A DNA stretch of 11,912 bases from Polaromonas sp. (GTDB lineage Bacteria; Pseudomonadota; Gammaproteobacteria; Burkholderiales; Burkholderiaceae_C). Positions 1 through 6,510 of the stretch are shown here, in pieces. Position numbers and translations under genes: made by a program. The notes under the pieces are model-generated. The model worked only from the letters and a program-made list of their open reading frames with translations, searched no databases and was not told the DNA's origin. The DNA is taken from NCBI GenBank assembly GCA_023259235.1, contig JAHFQQ010000064.1:1-11912 (forward strand), in the 5' to 3' direction. The stretch's first letter is position 1. The number at the start of each line of letters is the position of its first letter.

Positions 1-101
1 TGGCCAAGCAGTACACGAATGCCGAGCTCAAGCTGCTGGCCAACTACGTTTCGTCGGTCCAGGGTGAGCTCAAGGTGGTTCCAGAGAGCCGGTTCCGCTG
101 A
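1..101 (+). CDS. C-terminal end of a probable c-type cytochrome (5' truncated)
   Basis: Only the last 32 codons are in the window (frame starting at base 3, stop TGA at 99-101), so the heme-binding CxxCH motif lies outside. The visible tail contains YTNAELKLLANYVSSVQG and ends in VVPESRFR. The pattern 'AEL..LA.Y..S' is the usual last helix of class I cytochromes c, where it packs against the N-terminal helix, and betaproteobacterial periplasmic cytochromes often end in a similar basic tail. The assignment rests on this short match and is an inference. A strong terminator follows 20 bases after the stop, so this is the last gene of its transcript. Confidence 0.5.
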   Translation, partial: AKQYTNAELKLLANYVSSVQGELKVVPESRFR

Positions 102-120
102 ATCGGCATATGCCGTCGCA

Positions 121-147
121 AAAAAGCCGCTGAACCAGCGGCTTTTT
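121..147. terminator. Bidirectional rho-independent terminator
   Basis: A perfect 12-bp stem (AAAAAGCCGCTG at 121-132 pairing with CAGCGGCTTTTT at 136-147) closes on a 3-base loop. The A-run on the left and T-run on the right make it a terminator on both strands. It separates the plus-strand cytochrome tail from the converging minus-strand DUF1841 gene, so it plausibly ends both transcripts. Confidence 0.9.
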
Positions 148-197
148 AATTGACGGAAGGACGGGTCGGTGTCTGCCGGCGCGGGGTGAATGGCCTT

Positions 198-632
198 TTA
201 ATCCCGGGTCGCATGGCGCTGCACGCATTCAAGGTAGGCGGCGCCATTGGGCAGTTGACCCGCGCGCTGGCTTTCCCGGATCGTTTGTTCCAGGCAGTCC
301 ATGACTTCGTGGTGTGCTTTGTGCAGGGAGTTGCGCCTGGCAGTCAGCAGTTCCACGGCCTGACGAATGCCGTGTGGCTGGTCGATGGAGCACTGCTCTG
401 TGATCGACAGGTGCATCGACAGATGCAGGAAGGGGTTGGTCTTGCCTGCCTGCGCAGCATGCATTTTTTCCAGCGCGGCATTGACATCGGCAAGATCCGC
501 ATGGAACTCGGGGTGCTCATCGATCCACTGGCTTGCGATGGTTTCCAGCGCTTCCAGCGGCTGACCTGCCAGCGCCTTGGCATGAACCGAGCAAAAAAAC
601 CGTCGGACGTCGGCTTGCGAGGGGGCGAACAT
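198..632 (-). CDS. DUF1841 family protein
   Basis: A 144-residue protein starting MFAPSQADVRRFF and carrying the family's central signature TNPFLHLSMHLSI followed by SIDQPHGIRQA, then a histidine-rich region (HKAHHEVMDCL). These are hallmarks of DUF1841 (PF08897), a short, apparently soluble family of unknown function common in beta- and gammaproteobacteria. The start was placed at the ATG at 630-632 because family members begin at MFxPSQ. A TTG two codons upstream is also in frame but adds nothing conserved, and no strong Shine-Dalgarno is visible for either. The conserved His residues could bind a metal, but that is speculation. It lies about 100 bases downstream of the GNAT gene on the same strand and ends at the shared terminator. 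Confidence 0.85.
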   Translation of the reverse strand: MFAPSQADVRRFFCSVHAKALAGQPLEALETIASQWIDEHPEFHADLADVNAALEKMHAAQAGKTNPFLHLSMHLSITEQCSIDQPHGIRQAVELLTARRNSLHKAHHEVMDCLEQTIRESQRAGQLPNGAAYLECVQRHATRD

Positions 633-734
633 TCGCAAAGCGTATCACGGGCCCCGTTTCGGCTGGCTGGCACGGGGACAGGCGGTGTACCGTAGTCCTG
701 CGTGAACCGGCTGTACGGTCCCCTGGCAGCCATT

Positions 735-1250
735 TCAGTTTCGCGGATGCCTGTAGACGCGATAAATCGCATCGCGAAATTCCATTTCTCTTTCCATTGC
801 AGCGCCCAGCGTGATAGCCAACCTGATCGAGGGTTGATTTTCACAGTGAATGAGGCTGATCAAGTGCAGTTCGGGCATATGGCGTGCCGCCATCGCCTGG
901 ACAGCGCGGGCCGCCTCACTGGCGTACCCCTTGCCCCAGTGCCTTCGAGCCAGGGCCCATTTGATCTCTGGTTCCGGCCATTCTTTCGGATACCAGAGGC
1001 CGGTGACACCCAACACCGACCCGGTTACTTTTTCCTGGATGACATAGGGTCCATAGCCGTGCCGCTGCCAATGCCGGGTGAGGCTTCCTACCGTTCGCCG
1101 GCTTTCGTCCTCCGGCAAGGGATGCCGGGTGGTGTATTTCGTGCATTCCGCATCGGAGTAATACTCGTGCAAAGCGGGCCAGTCTTCATCCTTGACGGTT
1201 CTCAGAAAAAGTCGATCCGACTCGACCGACTCCGGAATCAGGAATTCCAT
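735..1250 (-). CDS. GNAT family N-acetyltransferase (RimJ/RimL-like)
   Basis: A 171-residue acetyltransferase that would transfer acetyl from acetyl-CoA to an amine; the substrate cannot be read from sequence. It begins MEFLIPESVESDRLFLR, the usual first strand ('I.TERL.LR') of the Acetyltransf_3/RimJ-RimL branch. Near residues 96-113 it has EIKWALARRHWGKGYASEA, which is motif A with the pyrophosphate-binding turn (RRHWGKGYA), and near 138-150 CENQPSIRLAITLGA, the N..S..L...GF-type motif B. The start was set at the ATG at 1250 because GGAGG (plus-strand 1259-1263) lies 8 bases upstream. The frame stays open to 1394, but those 48 codons do not look like this family. It is divergent from the small membrane protein and precedes the DUF1841 gene. 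Confidence 0.88.
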   Translation of the reverse strand: MEFLIPESVESDRLFLRTVKDEDWPALHEYYSDAECTKYTTRHPLPEDESRRTVGSLTRHWQRHGYGPYVIQEKVTGSVLGVTGLWYPKEWPEPEIKWALARRHWGKGYASEAARAVQAMAARHMPELHLISLIHCENQPSIRLAITLGAAMEREMEFRDAIYRVYRHPRN

Positions 1251-1318
1251 GGGGTTTGCCTCCACCGCTGCTGTTAAGTTAATGATTATGAATCCACCAT
1301 GCACAAAATCCGTGGCGA

Positions 1319-1348
1319 TTGGGCGCTTCCTTCGAGCAACCGTATAGT
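1319..1348 (+). promoter_or_regulatory. Possible sigma-70 promoter for the small membrane protein
   Basis: TATAGT at 1343-1348 matches the -10 consensus at five of six positions. TTGGGC at 1319-1324 is a weak -35 (three of six) at an 18-base spacing. The predicted start of transcription would leave a leader of roughly 60 bases before the ATG at 1417. This is pattern matching only, in a 166-base divergent gap. Confidence 0.4.
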
Positions 1349-1416
1349 ATGGTGGCGGCAGCGCGGATCCGGAACGCATGCCGCTGTCTGTCAAAATCCG
1401 TTGAGGGAAATTTCAA

Positions 1417-1638
1417 ATGAAAGCAACCACCATCACAGGCATTGTCCTGATCGTGCTGGGCATCGCGGGCTTCCTGACTGGCGGCTTCAGCTTCACCAAA
1501 GACACGACAGCTGCGAAACTCGGCCCGCTTGAGTTGACCGTCAAGGAGAAGCAGACTGTCAACTTTCCGCAGTGGCTCAGTCTGGGTGCGATTGCCCTGG
1601 GGGCCATCGTGCTGGTTGTCGGTGCCCGCAGGAGCTGA
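1417..1638 (+). CDS. Small two-helix membrane protein, function unknown
   Basis: A 73-residue protein with two hydrophobic helices, about residues 7-25 (GIVLIVLGIAGFL) and 53-70 (LSLGAIALGAIVLVVGA), joined by a polar loop containing KLGPLELTVKEKQTV. It ends in a short basic tail (RRS), suggesting an inner-membrane hairpin with the loop on one side. GAGGG at 1403-1407 lies 9 bases ahead of the ATG, a good ribosome site. The general design (two glycine-rich helices around a 'LGP..V' beta-like loop) is seen in many small proteobacterial proteins of unknown role. I do not assign a named family. It is followed by a 132-base gap, so co-transcription with the thiolase is uncertain. Confidence 0.75.
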   Translation: MKATTITGIVLIVLGIAGFLTGGFSFTKDTTAAKLGPLELTVKEKQTVNFPQWLSLGAIALGAIVLVVGARRS

Positions 1639-1640
1639 TG

Positions 1641-1715
1641 CCGGCAAGGCTGGCGCCACGGCTTTCCGCCCGACCCTGACTCTCAACGCACCCGCATGGC
1701 CTGCCGCCTTGCCGG
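1641..1715. repeat. Widely spaced 10-bp inverted repeat
   Basis: CCGGCAAGGC at 1641-1650 is a perfect reverse complement of GCCTTGCCGG at 1706-1715, with 55 bases between. It sits directly after the stop of the small membrane protein and has no T-run, so it is not a standard intrinsic terminator. It could form a long-loop hairpin in the transcript leading into the thiolase. Confidence 0.5.
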
Positions 1716-1770
1716 GTGCTCGCCGATACCGAATAAACTTGGTTCCTGTCTTCCATAACTTGCGAGAACC

Positions 1771-2976
1771 ATGATGACCCAAGCCTTTATTTGCGACGCC
1801 ATCCGCACCCCCTTCGGCCGCTACGGCGGCGCCCTGAGCAGCGTGCGCACCGACGACCTCGCCGCCATTCCCATCAAGGCCCTGATCGCGCGCAACCCCG
1901 GCGTCGATTGGCAAGCCGTCACCGACCTGATTTTCGGCTGCGCCAACCAGGCCGGAGAGGACAACCGCAACGTGGCGCACATGGCCAGCTTGCTGGCGGG
2001 GCTGCCGCCGGAGTTGCCTGGCGCCACCATCAACCGCCTGTGCGGCTCGGGTTTGGATGCTTTAGGCACTGCAGCCCGCGACATCAAAGCGGGAGAAGCT
2101 ACATTAATGATAGCAGGCGGTGTTGAAAGCATGAGTCGCGCACCGTTTGTCATGCCCAAGGCCGAGAGCGCCTTCAGCCGCGCCAATGCGGTGTATGACA
2201 GCACCATCGGCTGGCGCTTCATCAACCGGCTGATGAAGGAGAAGTACGGCGTGGACAGCATGCCCGAAACCGCCGAGAACGTCGCCACCGACTACCACAT
2301 CAGCCGCGAAGACCAGGACAAGATGGCCCTGTCCAGCCAGCTCAAAGCCGTTGCAGCGCAAAAATCGGGCTACTTCGATGCCGAAATCACGCCCGTCACG
2401 ATTGCCCAGAAAAAAGGCGATGCCATCGTGGTGAGCCGCGACGAGCACCCGCGCGAGACTTCTCTGGAGGTGCTGGCCAGGCTCAAGCCCATCGTGCGCC
2501 CGGACGGCACCGTGACCGCTGGCAATGCCAGCGGCGTGAATGACGGCGCCTGCGCGCTGCTGCTGGCCGATGAAGCCAGCGCCGCTAAAAACGGGCTCAC
2601 GCCGCGCGCCCGCATTGTTGGCATGGCCACCGCGGGCGTTGCGCCCCGCATCATGGGCATGGGGCCGGCGCCGGCCACGCAAAAAGTGCTGGCATTGACC
2701 GGCCTCACCATCGACCAGATGGACGTGATCGAACTCAACGAAGCCTTTGCCGCGCAAGGCCTGGCCGTGCTGCGCCTGCTTGGCGTGCGCGATGACGATC
2801 CGCGCGTCAATCCCAACGGCGGTGCGATTGCGCTCGGCCATCCGCTGGGCGCCAGTGGCGCGCGTCTGGCCACCACGGCGGTGAATCAGTTGCACAAGAG
2901 TGGCGGGCGCTACGCGCTATGCACCATGTGTATTGGCGTGGGGCAGGGCATTGCGCTGATTCTGGAACGGATCTGA
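1771..2976 (+). CDS. pcaF: Thiolase, 3-oxoadipyl-CoA / acetyl-CoA C-acyltransferase type
   Basis: A 401-residue cytoplasmic thiolase, the normal length. It has the nucleophilic Cys91 in NRLCGSG, the conserved GGVESMSRAPFV segment near 116-128, the active-site loop ELNEAFAAQG at 321-330, His357 in GGAIALGHPLGASG and the second catalytic Cys387 in CTMCIGVGQG. All catalytic residues are present. The opening AFICDAIRTPFGRYGGALSSVRTDDL and GCANQAGEDNRNVAHMA are characteristic of the PcaF/PaaJ branch, which cleaves 3-oxoadipyl-CoA to succinyl-CoA and acetyl-CoA at the end of the beta-ketoadipate or phenylacetate routes. No pca or paa genes flank it, so a broader acetyl-CoA acetyltransferase role remains possible. 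The ATG at 1771 is followed at once by a second ATG (1774); no clear Shine-Dalgarno favours either. An AT-rich patch around 2050-2115 uses TTA and ATA codons unlike the rest of the gene. Confidence 0.88.
   Translation: MMTQAFICDAIRTPFGRYGGALSSVRTDDLAAIPIKALIARNPGVDWQAVTDLIFGCANQAGEDNRNVAHMASLLAGLPPELPGATINRLCGSGLDALGTAARDIKAGEATLMIAGGVESMSRAPFVMPKAESAFSRANAVYDSTIGWRFINRLMKEKYGVDSMPETAENVATDYHISREDQDKMALSSQLKAVAAQKSGYFDAEITPVTIAQKKGDAIVVSRDEHPRETSLEVLARLKPIVRPDGTVTAGNASGVNDGACALLLADEASAAKNGLTPRARIVGMATAGVAPRIMGMGPAPATQKVLALTGLTIDQMDVIELNEAFAAQGLAVLRLLGVRDDDPRVNPNGGAIALGHPLGASGARLATTAVNQLHKSGGRYALCTMCIGVGQGIALILERI
2098..2114. repeat. Imperfect palindrome inside the thiolase gene (GCTA...ATAGC type)
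   Basis: GCTACATTAATGATAGC has a palindromic 8-base core (CATTAATG) flanked by GCTA and TAGC arms, with one unpaired base. It encodes A-T-L-M-I-A with the codons TTA and ATA, which are otherwise avoided here. It resembles the intergenic palindrome at 3028-3048. Confidence 0.5.
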
Positions 2977-3027
2977 TCGCGACGAGGCCGGCGGGAAATT
3001 CGGCGCAGATTTTTTCGCAGTTGCTAT

Positions 3028-3048
3028 TAGCTATTACTTTAATAGCTA
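3028..3048. repeat. Perfect 9-bp palindrome, intergenic (TAGCTATTA / TAATAGCTA)
   Basis: TAGCTATTA at 3028-3036 and TAATAGCTA at 3040-3048 are exact reverse complements around a CTT loop, in the 114-base gap between the thiolase and the TauE-like permease. A partial further GCTATTAG unit precedes it at 3023. From memory, AT-rich GCTAT...ATAGC palindromes of this kind are dispersed in large numbers in Comamonadaceae genomes. With no T-run after it, a role as intrinsic terminator is doubtful. Confidence 0.7.
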
Positions 3049-3090
3049 TCTACATCCACCTTTAGCGGGGCGCGGGTGTTTTTTCCTTAA

Positions 3091-3846
3091 ATGACCGTGC
3101 CGCTGATCACCGACGCGTTTTTCTATGCTGTAGCCATTCCGGCCGTGCTGCTGCTGGGCGTGAGCAAAAGCGGCTTTGGCGCGGGCTTTGGCTCGCTGGC
3201 CGTCCCGATCATGGCGCTGGCGGTGACGGTGCCTGAAGCCGCCGCGATCCTGATGCCGGTACTGTTCCTGATGGACGTGTTGGGCATGGCGGCATTTCGC
3301 AGGGACTTTGATTTGGCGCTGCTCAAGTTCCTGATTCCATGCGGCCTGGTGGGCGTTGTGGCCGGCGCATTGCTGTTCAAGCTGCTCAGTGCCCACACCG
3401 TGGCCGCCATGGTGGGCGGATTCACGCTGCTGTTTCTGGCGCAGCGTTTGCTGCTTGCGCCAAAACCGGGTAGCGCGCCGCCGCCGAAATGGCTGGGCGC
3501 GCTGCTGACGGCAATGTCGGGCTTTACCAGCTTTATTGCGCACGCCGGTGGTCCGCCGATCTCTGCGTATGTGATTCCACTGCGCCTGAGCCCGGTCAAG
3601 TTCACCGCCACCATGGCGTTTTATTTCTTTGTGATCAACCTCGCCAAATGGATTCCATATGGTCTGCTGGGTCTGCTCGATTGGCGCAACATGGTCACTT
3701 CGCTCGCCTTGCTGCCCCTCGCTCCCATTGGCGTGTGGGCCGGGGTACGGCTGGCCCGGCGCATCAGCCAGGCATGGTTTTACCGGTTTTTGTATCTGGG
3801 CATGTTCCTGACCGGGGTCAAACTGCTCTGGGACGGGCTCCACTGA
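3091..3846 (+). CDS. TauE/SafE family membrane permease
   Basis: A 251-residue integral inner-membrane protein with about eight hydrophobic segments. It has the two-fold internal repeat of the TauE/SafE family (PF01925): the first half carries GVSKSGFGAGFGSLAVPIMAL near residues 23-43, and the second carries GFTSFIAHAGGPPISAYVIPL near 149-169. Members are thought to move organosulfur or small organic anions such as sulfite, sulfoacetate or sulfonates, in either direction. The substrate cannot be read here because no sulfur genes or regulator are adjacent. Length is typical. The ATG at 3091 gives a natural N-terminus ahead of the first helix, but no good Shine-Dalgarno is visible. It converges on the KefC-type gene with a 78-base gap. 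Confidence 0.88.
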   Translation: MTVPLITDAFFYAVAIPAVLLLGVSKSGFGAGFGSLAVPIMALAVTVPEAAAILMPVLFLMDVLGMAAFRRDFDLALLKFLIPCGLVGVVAGALLFKLLSAHTVAAMVGGFTLLFLAQRLLLAPKPGSAPPPKWLGALLTAMSGFTSFIAHAGGPPISAYVIPLRLSPVKFTATMAFYFFVINLAKWIPYGLLGLLDWRNMVTSLALLPLAPIGVWAGVRLARRISQAWFYRFLYLGMFLTGVKLLWDGLH

Positions 3847-3858
3847 AAGACATGAATT

Positions 3859-3875
3859 GCTTTCAATTTAATAGC
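3859..3875. repeat. Degenerate GCTAT...ATAGC-type palindrome between convergent genes
   Basis: GCTTTCAATTTAATAGC is an imperfect inverted repeat (GCTTT versus ATAGC, one mismatch) 13 bases after the TauE-like stop, in the gap between convergent genes. It looks like a decayed member of the same family as the element at 3028-3048. No convincing intrinsic terminator is seen in this gap. Confidence 0.45.
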
Positions 3876-3924
3876 GTAATCTGCATATATCGCGTGGGCT
3901 GCAGCCGGATTTACCTGTAATTGT

Positions 3925-5760
3925 TCAGTCGCTGTCGCCCTGCGGCCTGCGCTCCTCGCGCTCCTCGCGCTTCTCGCGCTCCGCCGCCAGTTGTTCCTCG
4001 AACTGCTGGCGCCCGCGCTTGACCACCGCGATCAGCTTGGCACGGTCCTTGTAGTAGGGGTGCATCTCTTCGAACAGCGCCAGGTTGTGCTGGCGAAAAC
4101 GCCGCGCGCTCCGGTGCGCCGCCTCTGAACTCTGGCCCAGCAGCTCCAGCACGGTGCGGGCGCTGCGCAGGCTGGCCTCGAACAGTTCGCGCTCGACTCG
4201 CATCACACCGTGGTCGCGCAACTGGTTCCAGTGCGTGACATCTCTGGCCCGGGCCACCAGTTCCAGCTGTGGGAAGTGCTCGTGCACCAGATCGGCAATT
4301 TCCAGCGACTGCTCCACGCCATCGACTGCCAGTACAAGAATTTTGGCCTGGGCCGCGCCAGCGGTGCGCAGCAGGTCGAGCCGGGTGGCGTCGCCGTAGA
4401 ACACCTTGGAGCCGAAGGCGCGCGCCGCCTCGATCATCTCGGCGTCGTGGTCCAGCACGGTCGCGCCGATGCCCTCCGCGGCCAGCACCCGTCCGACGAT
4501 CTGCCCGTAGCGGCCAAAGCCCGCGATGATCACGGGCGCGTTCTGCGGCTCGGAGATTTCTTCCAGCACCGGCACATTGCAGTTCGCATAGCGCGGCAGC
4601 AGCCACTTGTCGACAGCCACCAGCAGCAGCGGGCTGATAAGCATTGACAGCGCCACCGCGCCGATCAGCAGCGACGCCGTTTCGGGCGGAAACACGTTGG
4701 CGCCGGCCGCCGCCTGGAACACCACGAAGGCAAACTCGCCGCCCTGTGCCAGCAACAGCGTGAACACCGGGCGCTCCTGGAACGGCACATCCATGGCGCG
4801 CGCCAGTGCATTAATCACGATCAGCTTGAGCGCGAGAAAGCCGAACAGGATGGCCGCCATCAAGCCCGGTGATTTGAGCAGCACGCCAAAGTCGATGCTC
4901 ATGCCGACCGCGATGAAAAACAGCCCGAGCAGCAGGCCCTTGAACGGTTCCAGGTCGGTTTCCAGCTCGCGCCGGTACTCGCTCTCGGCCAGCAGCACGC
5001 CGGCCAGAAAGGCGCCCAGCGCCATGGACAGGCCGACGAACTGCATGAGTCCGGCAATGCCCACCACCAGCAGCAGCGAGGCGGCGGTGAATATTTCGGG
5101 CGTCTCGCTGCGCGCGATCCAGCGCAAAAGCGGGCGCAGCAGCAGCCGGCCGCCGAGGATGATGCCACCGATGGTCGCTACGATTTTGATGGCTTCCAGC
5201 GTCCGGTTGGCCACGACGACCGCCTCGTTGGATTCGGTCACGACAGCCAGCAGCGGCAGCAGCGCCAGGATCGGAATGGCGGCAACGTCCTGGAACAGCA
5301 GGATGGAAAATCCGGCCTGCCCGCTGGAGGTGCGCAGCAGGTTGCGCTCGCCCATCACCTGCAGCGCGATCGCGGTGCTTGACAGCGCCAGGCCCAGTCC
5401 GATCACCACGGCCGTCTGCCAGCGCACGCCGAAGGCCACGGCCGTGACGCTGATGGCCAGCGCGCAAATCAGCACCTGGGCGCTGCCCCAGCCGAAGATC
5501 GGGCGACGCAGGTTCCACAGGCGGCGCGGTTCCAGCTCCAGCCCGACCAGAAACAGCATCAGCACGACGCCAAACTCGGCAAAGTGCAGGATGTCCTGCA
5601 CATTGGTCACCAGCCCCAGTCCCCAGGGACCGATGGCGATGCCCGCGACCAGGTAGCCGATGATGGAGCCGAGGCCGAGTTTTTTGGCCAGTGGCACGGC
5701 GATGACGGCTGCCGTGAGGTAGATAAAACTGTTGACAAGCCAGGCGGGCGCGGGTTCCAT
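3925..5760 (-). CDS. kefC: KefC/KefB-type glutathione-gated K+/H+ antiporter (CPA2)
   Basis: A 611-residue monovalent cation:proton antiporter-2 protein. Residues 1-385 are the Na+/H+ exchanger membrane domain with 11-13 helices, including GLALSSTAIALQVMGER and the transport aspartate D158 in LLFQDVAAIP. The cytoplasmic loop ETDLEPFKGLLLGLFFIAVGMSID (267-290) is nearly the E. coli KefC sequence at the gating loop. Residues 408-525 are a TrkA-N/RCK domain with the dinucleotide loop AGFGRYGQIVG and the acidic end VLDHD, followed by VARARDV, whose arginine falls in the glutathione site of KefC. The family releases K+ and acidifies the cell during electrophile stress. No KefF/KefG partner lies nearby. 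The start was placed at the ATG at 5760; a TTG at 5790 is in frame but adds ten unconserved residues. The C-terminus is a short charged tail (REKREEREERR). Confidence 0.9.
   Translation of the reverse strand: MEPAPAWLVNSFIYLTAAVIAVPLAKKLGLGSIIGYLVAGIAIGPWGLGLVTNVQDILHFAEFGVVLMLFLVGLELEPRRLWNLRRPIFGWGSAQVLICALAISVTAVAFGVRWQTAVVIGLGLALSSTAIALQVMGERNLLRTSSGQAGFSILLFQDVAAIPILALLPLLAVVTESNEAVVVANRTLEAIKIVATIGGIILGGRLLLRPLLRWIARSETPEIFTAASLLLVVGIAGLMQFVGLSMALGAFLAGVLLAESEYRRELETDLEPFKGLLLGLFFIAVGMSIDFGVLLKSPGLMAAILFGFLALKLIVINALARAMDVPFQERPVFTLLLAQGGEFAFVVFQAAAGANVFPPETASLLIGAVALSMLISPLLLVAVDKWLLPRYANCNVPVLEEISEPQNAPVIIAGFGRYGQIVGRVLAAEGIGATVLDHDAEMIEAARAFGSKVFYGDATRLDLLRTAGAAQAKILVLAVDGVEQSLEIADLVHEHFPQLELVARARDVTHWNQLRDHGVMRVERELFEASLRSARTVLELLGQSSEAAHRSARRFRQHNLALFEEMHPYYKDRAKLIAVVKRGRQQFEEQLAAEREKREEREERRPQGDSD
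3949..3982. repeat. 9-bp tandem repeat in the 3' end of the kefC-type gene
   Basis: The 9-base unit GCGCTCCTC (plus strand) repeats almost 3.8 times, one copy carrying a C-to-T change. It encodes the Glu/Arg-rich tail of the antiporter. Being a multiple of three, gain or loss of a unit would keep the frame. Confidence 0.75.
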
Positions 5761-5820
5761 GCCGTTACCATAGCGGAAAAGTCGACCCAAATGTCAGGAC
5801 AAGCGCCAGTTCCAGCACCC

Positions 5821-5826
5821 AAGGAG
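5821..5826 (+). promoter_or_regulatory. Ribosome binding site of the ParA-like gene
   Basis: AAGGAG lies 5 bases (a T-run) before the ATG at 5832 and fixes that start. Confidence 0.75.
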
Positions 5827-5831
5827 TTTTT

Positions 5832-6449
5832 ATGCCCGTGGTTGTCATTGCCAATCCAAAAGGGGGCGTCGGCAAAACGACGCTGGCCACCAATGTGGCC
5901 GGTTACTTTGCCAGCCGGGGCCGCGCGGTCATGCTGGGCGACGCTGACCGGCAGCAGTCTTCAAGGCTGTGGCTGGGCTTGCGCCCAGCCGCTGCCAGGC
6001 CGATTGCAACCTGGGAGGTCAACGCCGGGCAGATCGTCAAACCGCCCAAAGGTACCACTCATGTGGTGCTCGACTCGCCAGGGGGCCTGCATGGCAGGCA
6101 CTTTGACAGTGTCATCAAGCTGGCCGGCAAGGTGATCGTTCCCTTGCAGCCCAGCGTGTTTGACATTTTTGCCACACGCGCTTTTCTCGACCAGTTGGCC
6201 GAGCATCGCCATGCCGGCAAGATGCAGGTAGGCATTGTCGGCGTGCGCGTCGATGCACGCACGATTGCCGCAGACAAGCTGCGCGAATTTGTTGAGGGCC
6301 TGGGGCTGCCGGTGCTCGGTTATGTGCGCGATACGCAAAACTACATTCACCTGGCGGCGCGCGGCCTTACGCTCTTTGACGTGGCGCCCGGCCGGGTCGA
6401 GAAGGATCTGGCGCAATGGCGGGGCATTTGCAACTGGTTGGATCAGTAG
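5832..6449 (+). CDS. Orphan ParA/MinD-like ATPase
   Basis: A 205-residue ParA-type ATPase, short for the family and without an N-terminal DNA-binding domain. The deviant Walker A box PKGGVGKTT spans residues 9-17, with the signature lysine K10 and the P-loop lysine K15. The A' aspartates follow in GDADRQQSS (D37, D39), and Walker B is VVLDSPGG (D81). Such proteins dimerise on ATP binding, bind DNA nonspecifically and use gradients to position cargo: plasmids or chromosomes with ParB, or protein assemblies such as chemoreceptor clusters and carboxysomes. No ParB-like gene or parS-like array is visible here, so the partner is unknown. It is divergent from the kefC-type gene and 61 bases upstream of the MaoC gene. 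Plasmid origin is not supported, since the neighbours are ordinary chromosomal genes. Confidence 0.9.
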   Translation: MPVVVIANPKGGVGKTTLATNVAGYFASRGRAVMLGDADRQQSSRLWLGLRPAAARPIATWEVNAGQIVKPPKGTTHVVLDSPGGLHGRHFDSVIKLAGKVIVPLQPSVFDIFATRAFLDQLAEHRHAGKMQVGIVGVRVDARTIAADKLREFVEGLGLPVLGYVRDTQNYIHLAARGLTLFDVAPGRVEKDLAQWRGICNWLDQ

Positions 6450-6510
6450 GCCGGCCAGGCCTGTTGCTGAATCGACAAGCTGGCACGGGATGTGCCGCTA
6501 AAGTCGGATC

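Noticed and set aside
653..678. CCCCGT...ACGGGG inverted repeat between the GNAT and DUF1841 genes as a terminator
   Set aside because: The 6-bp stem has a 14-base loop and no T-run on either strand, which is not enough to call a feature.
2104..2895. Minus-strand open frame opposite the thiolase
   Set aside because: It is a shadow of the thiolase coding sequence with no family resemblance.
2986..3017. GCCG...CGGC stem followed by T6 after the thiolase as an intrinsic terminator
   Set aside because: The stem is only 4 bp with a 10-base loop and is separated from the T-run by several bases; too weak to list as a feature.
4607..5656. A 349-codon plus-strand open frame opposite the antiporter gene
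   Set aside because: It has a Ser/Ala/Thr-rich composition typical of the complement of membrane-protein codons, with no motif. The opposite strand is a full-length KefC-type protein.
5732..5760. TTGACA at 5732-5737 as -35 of the ParA-like gene
   Set aside because: No acceptable -10 lies 16-19 bases downstream. The hexamer is inside the start of the antiporter gene and is probably chance.
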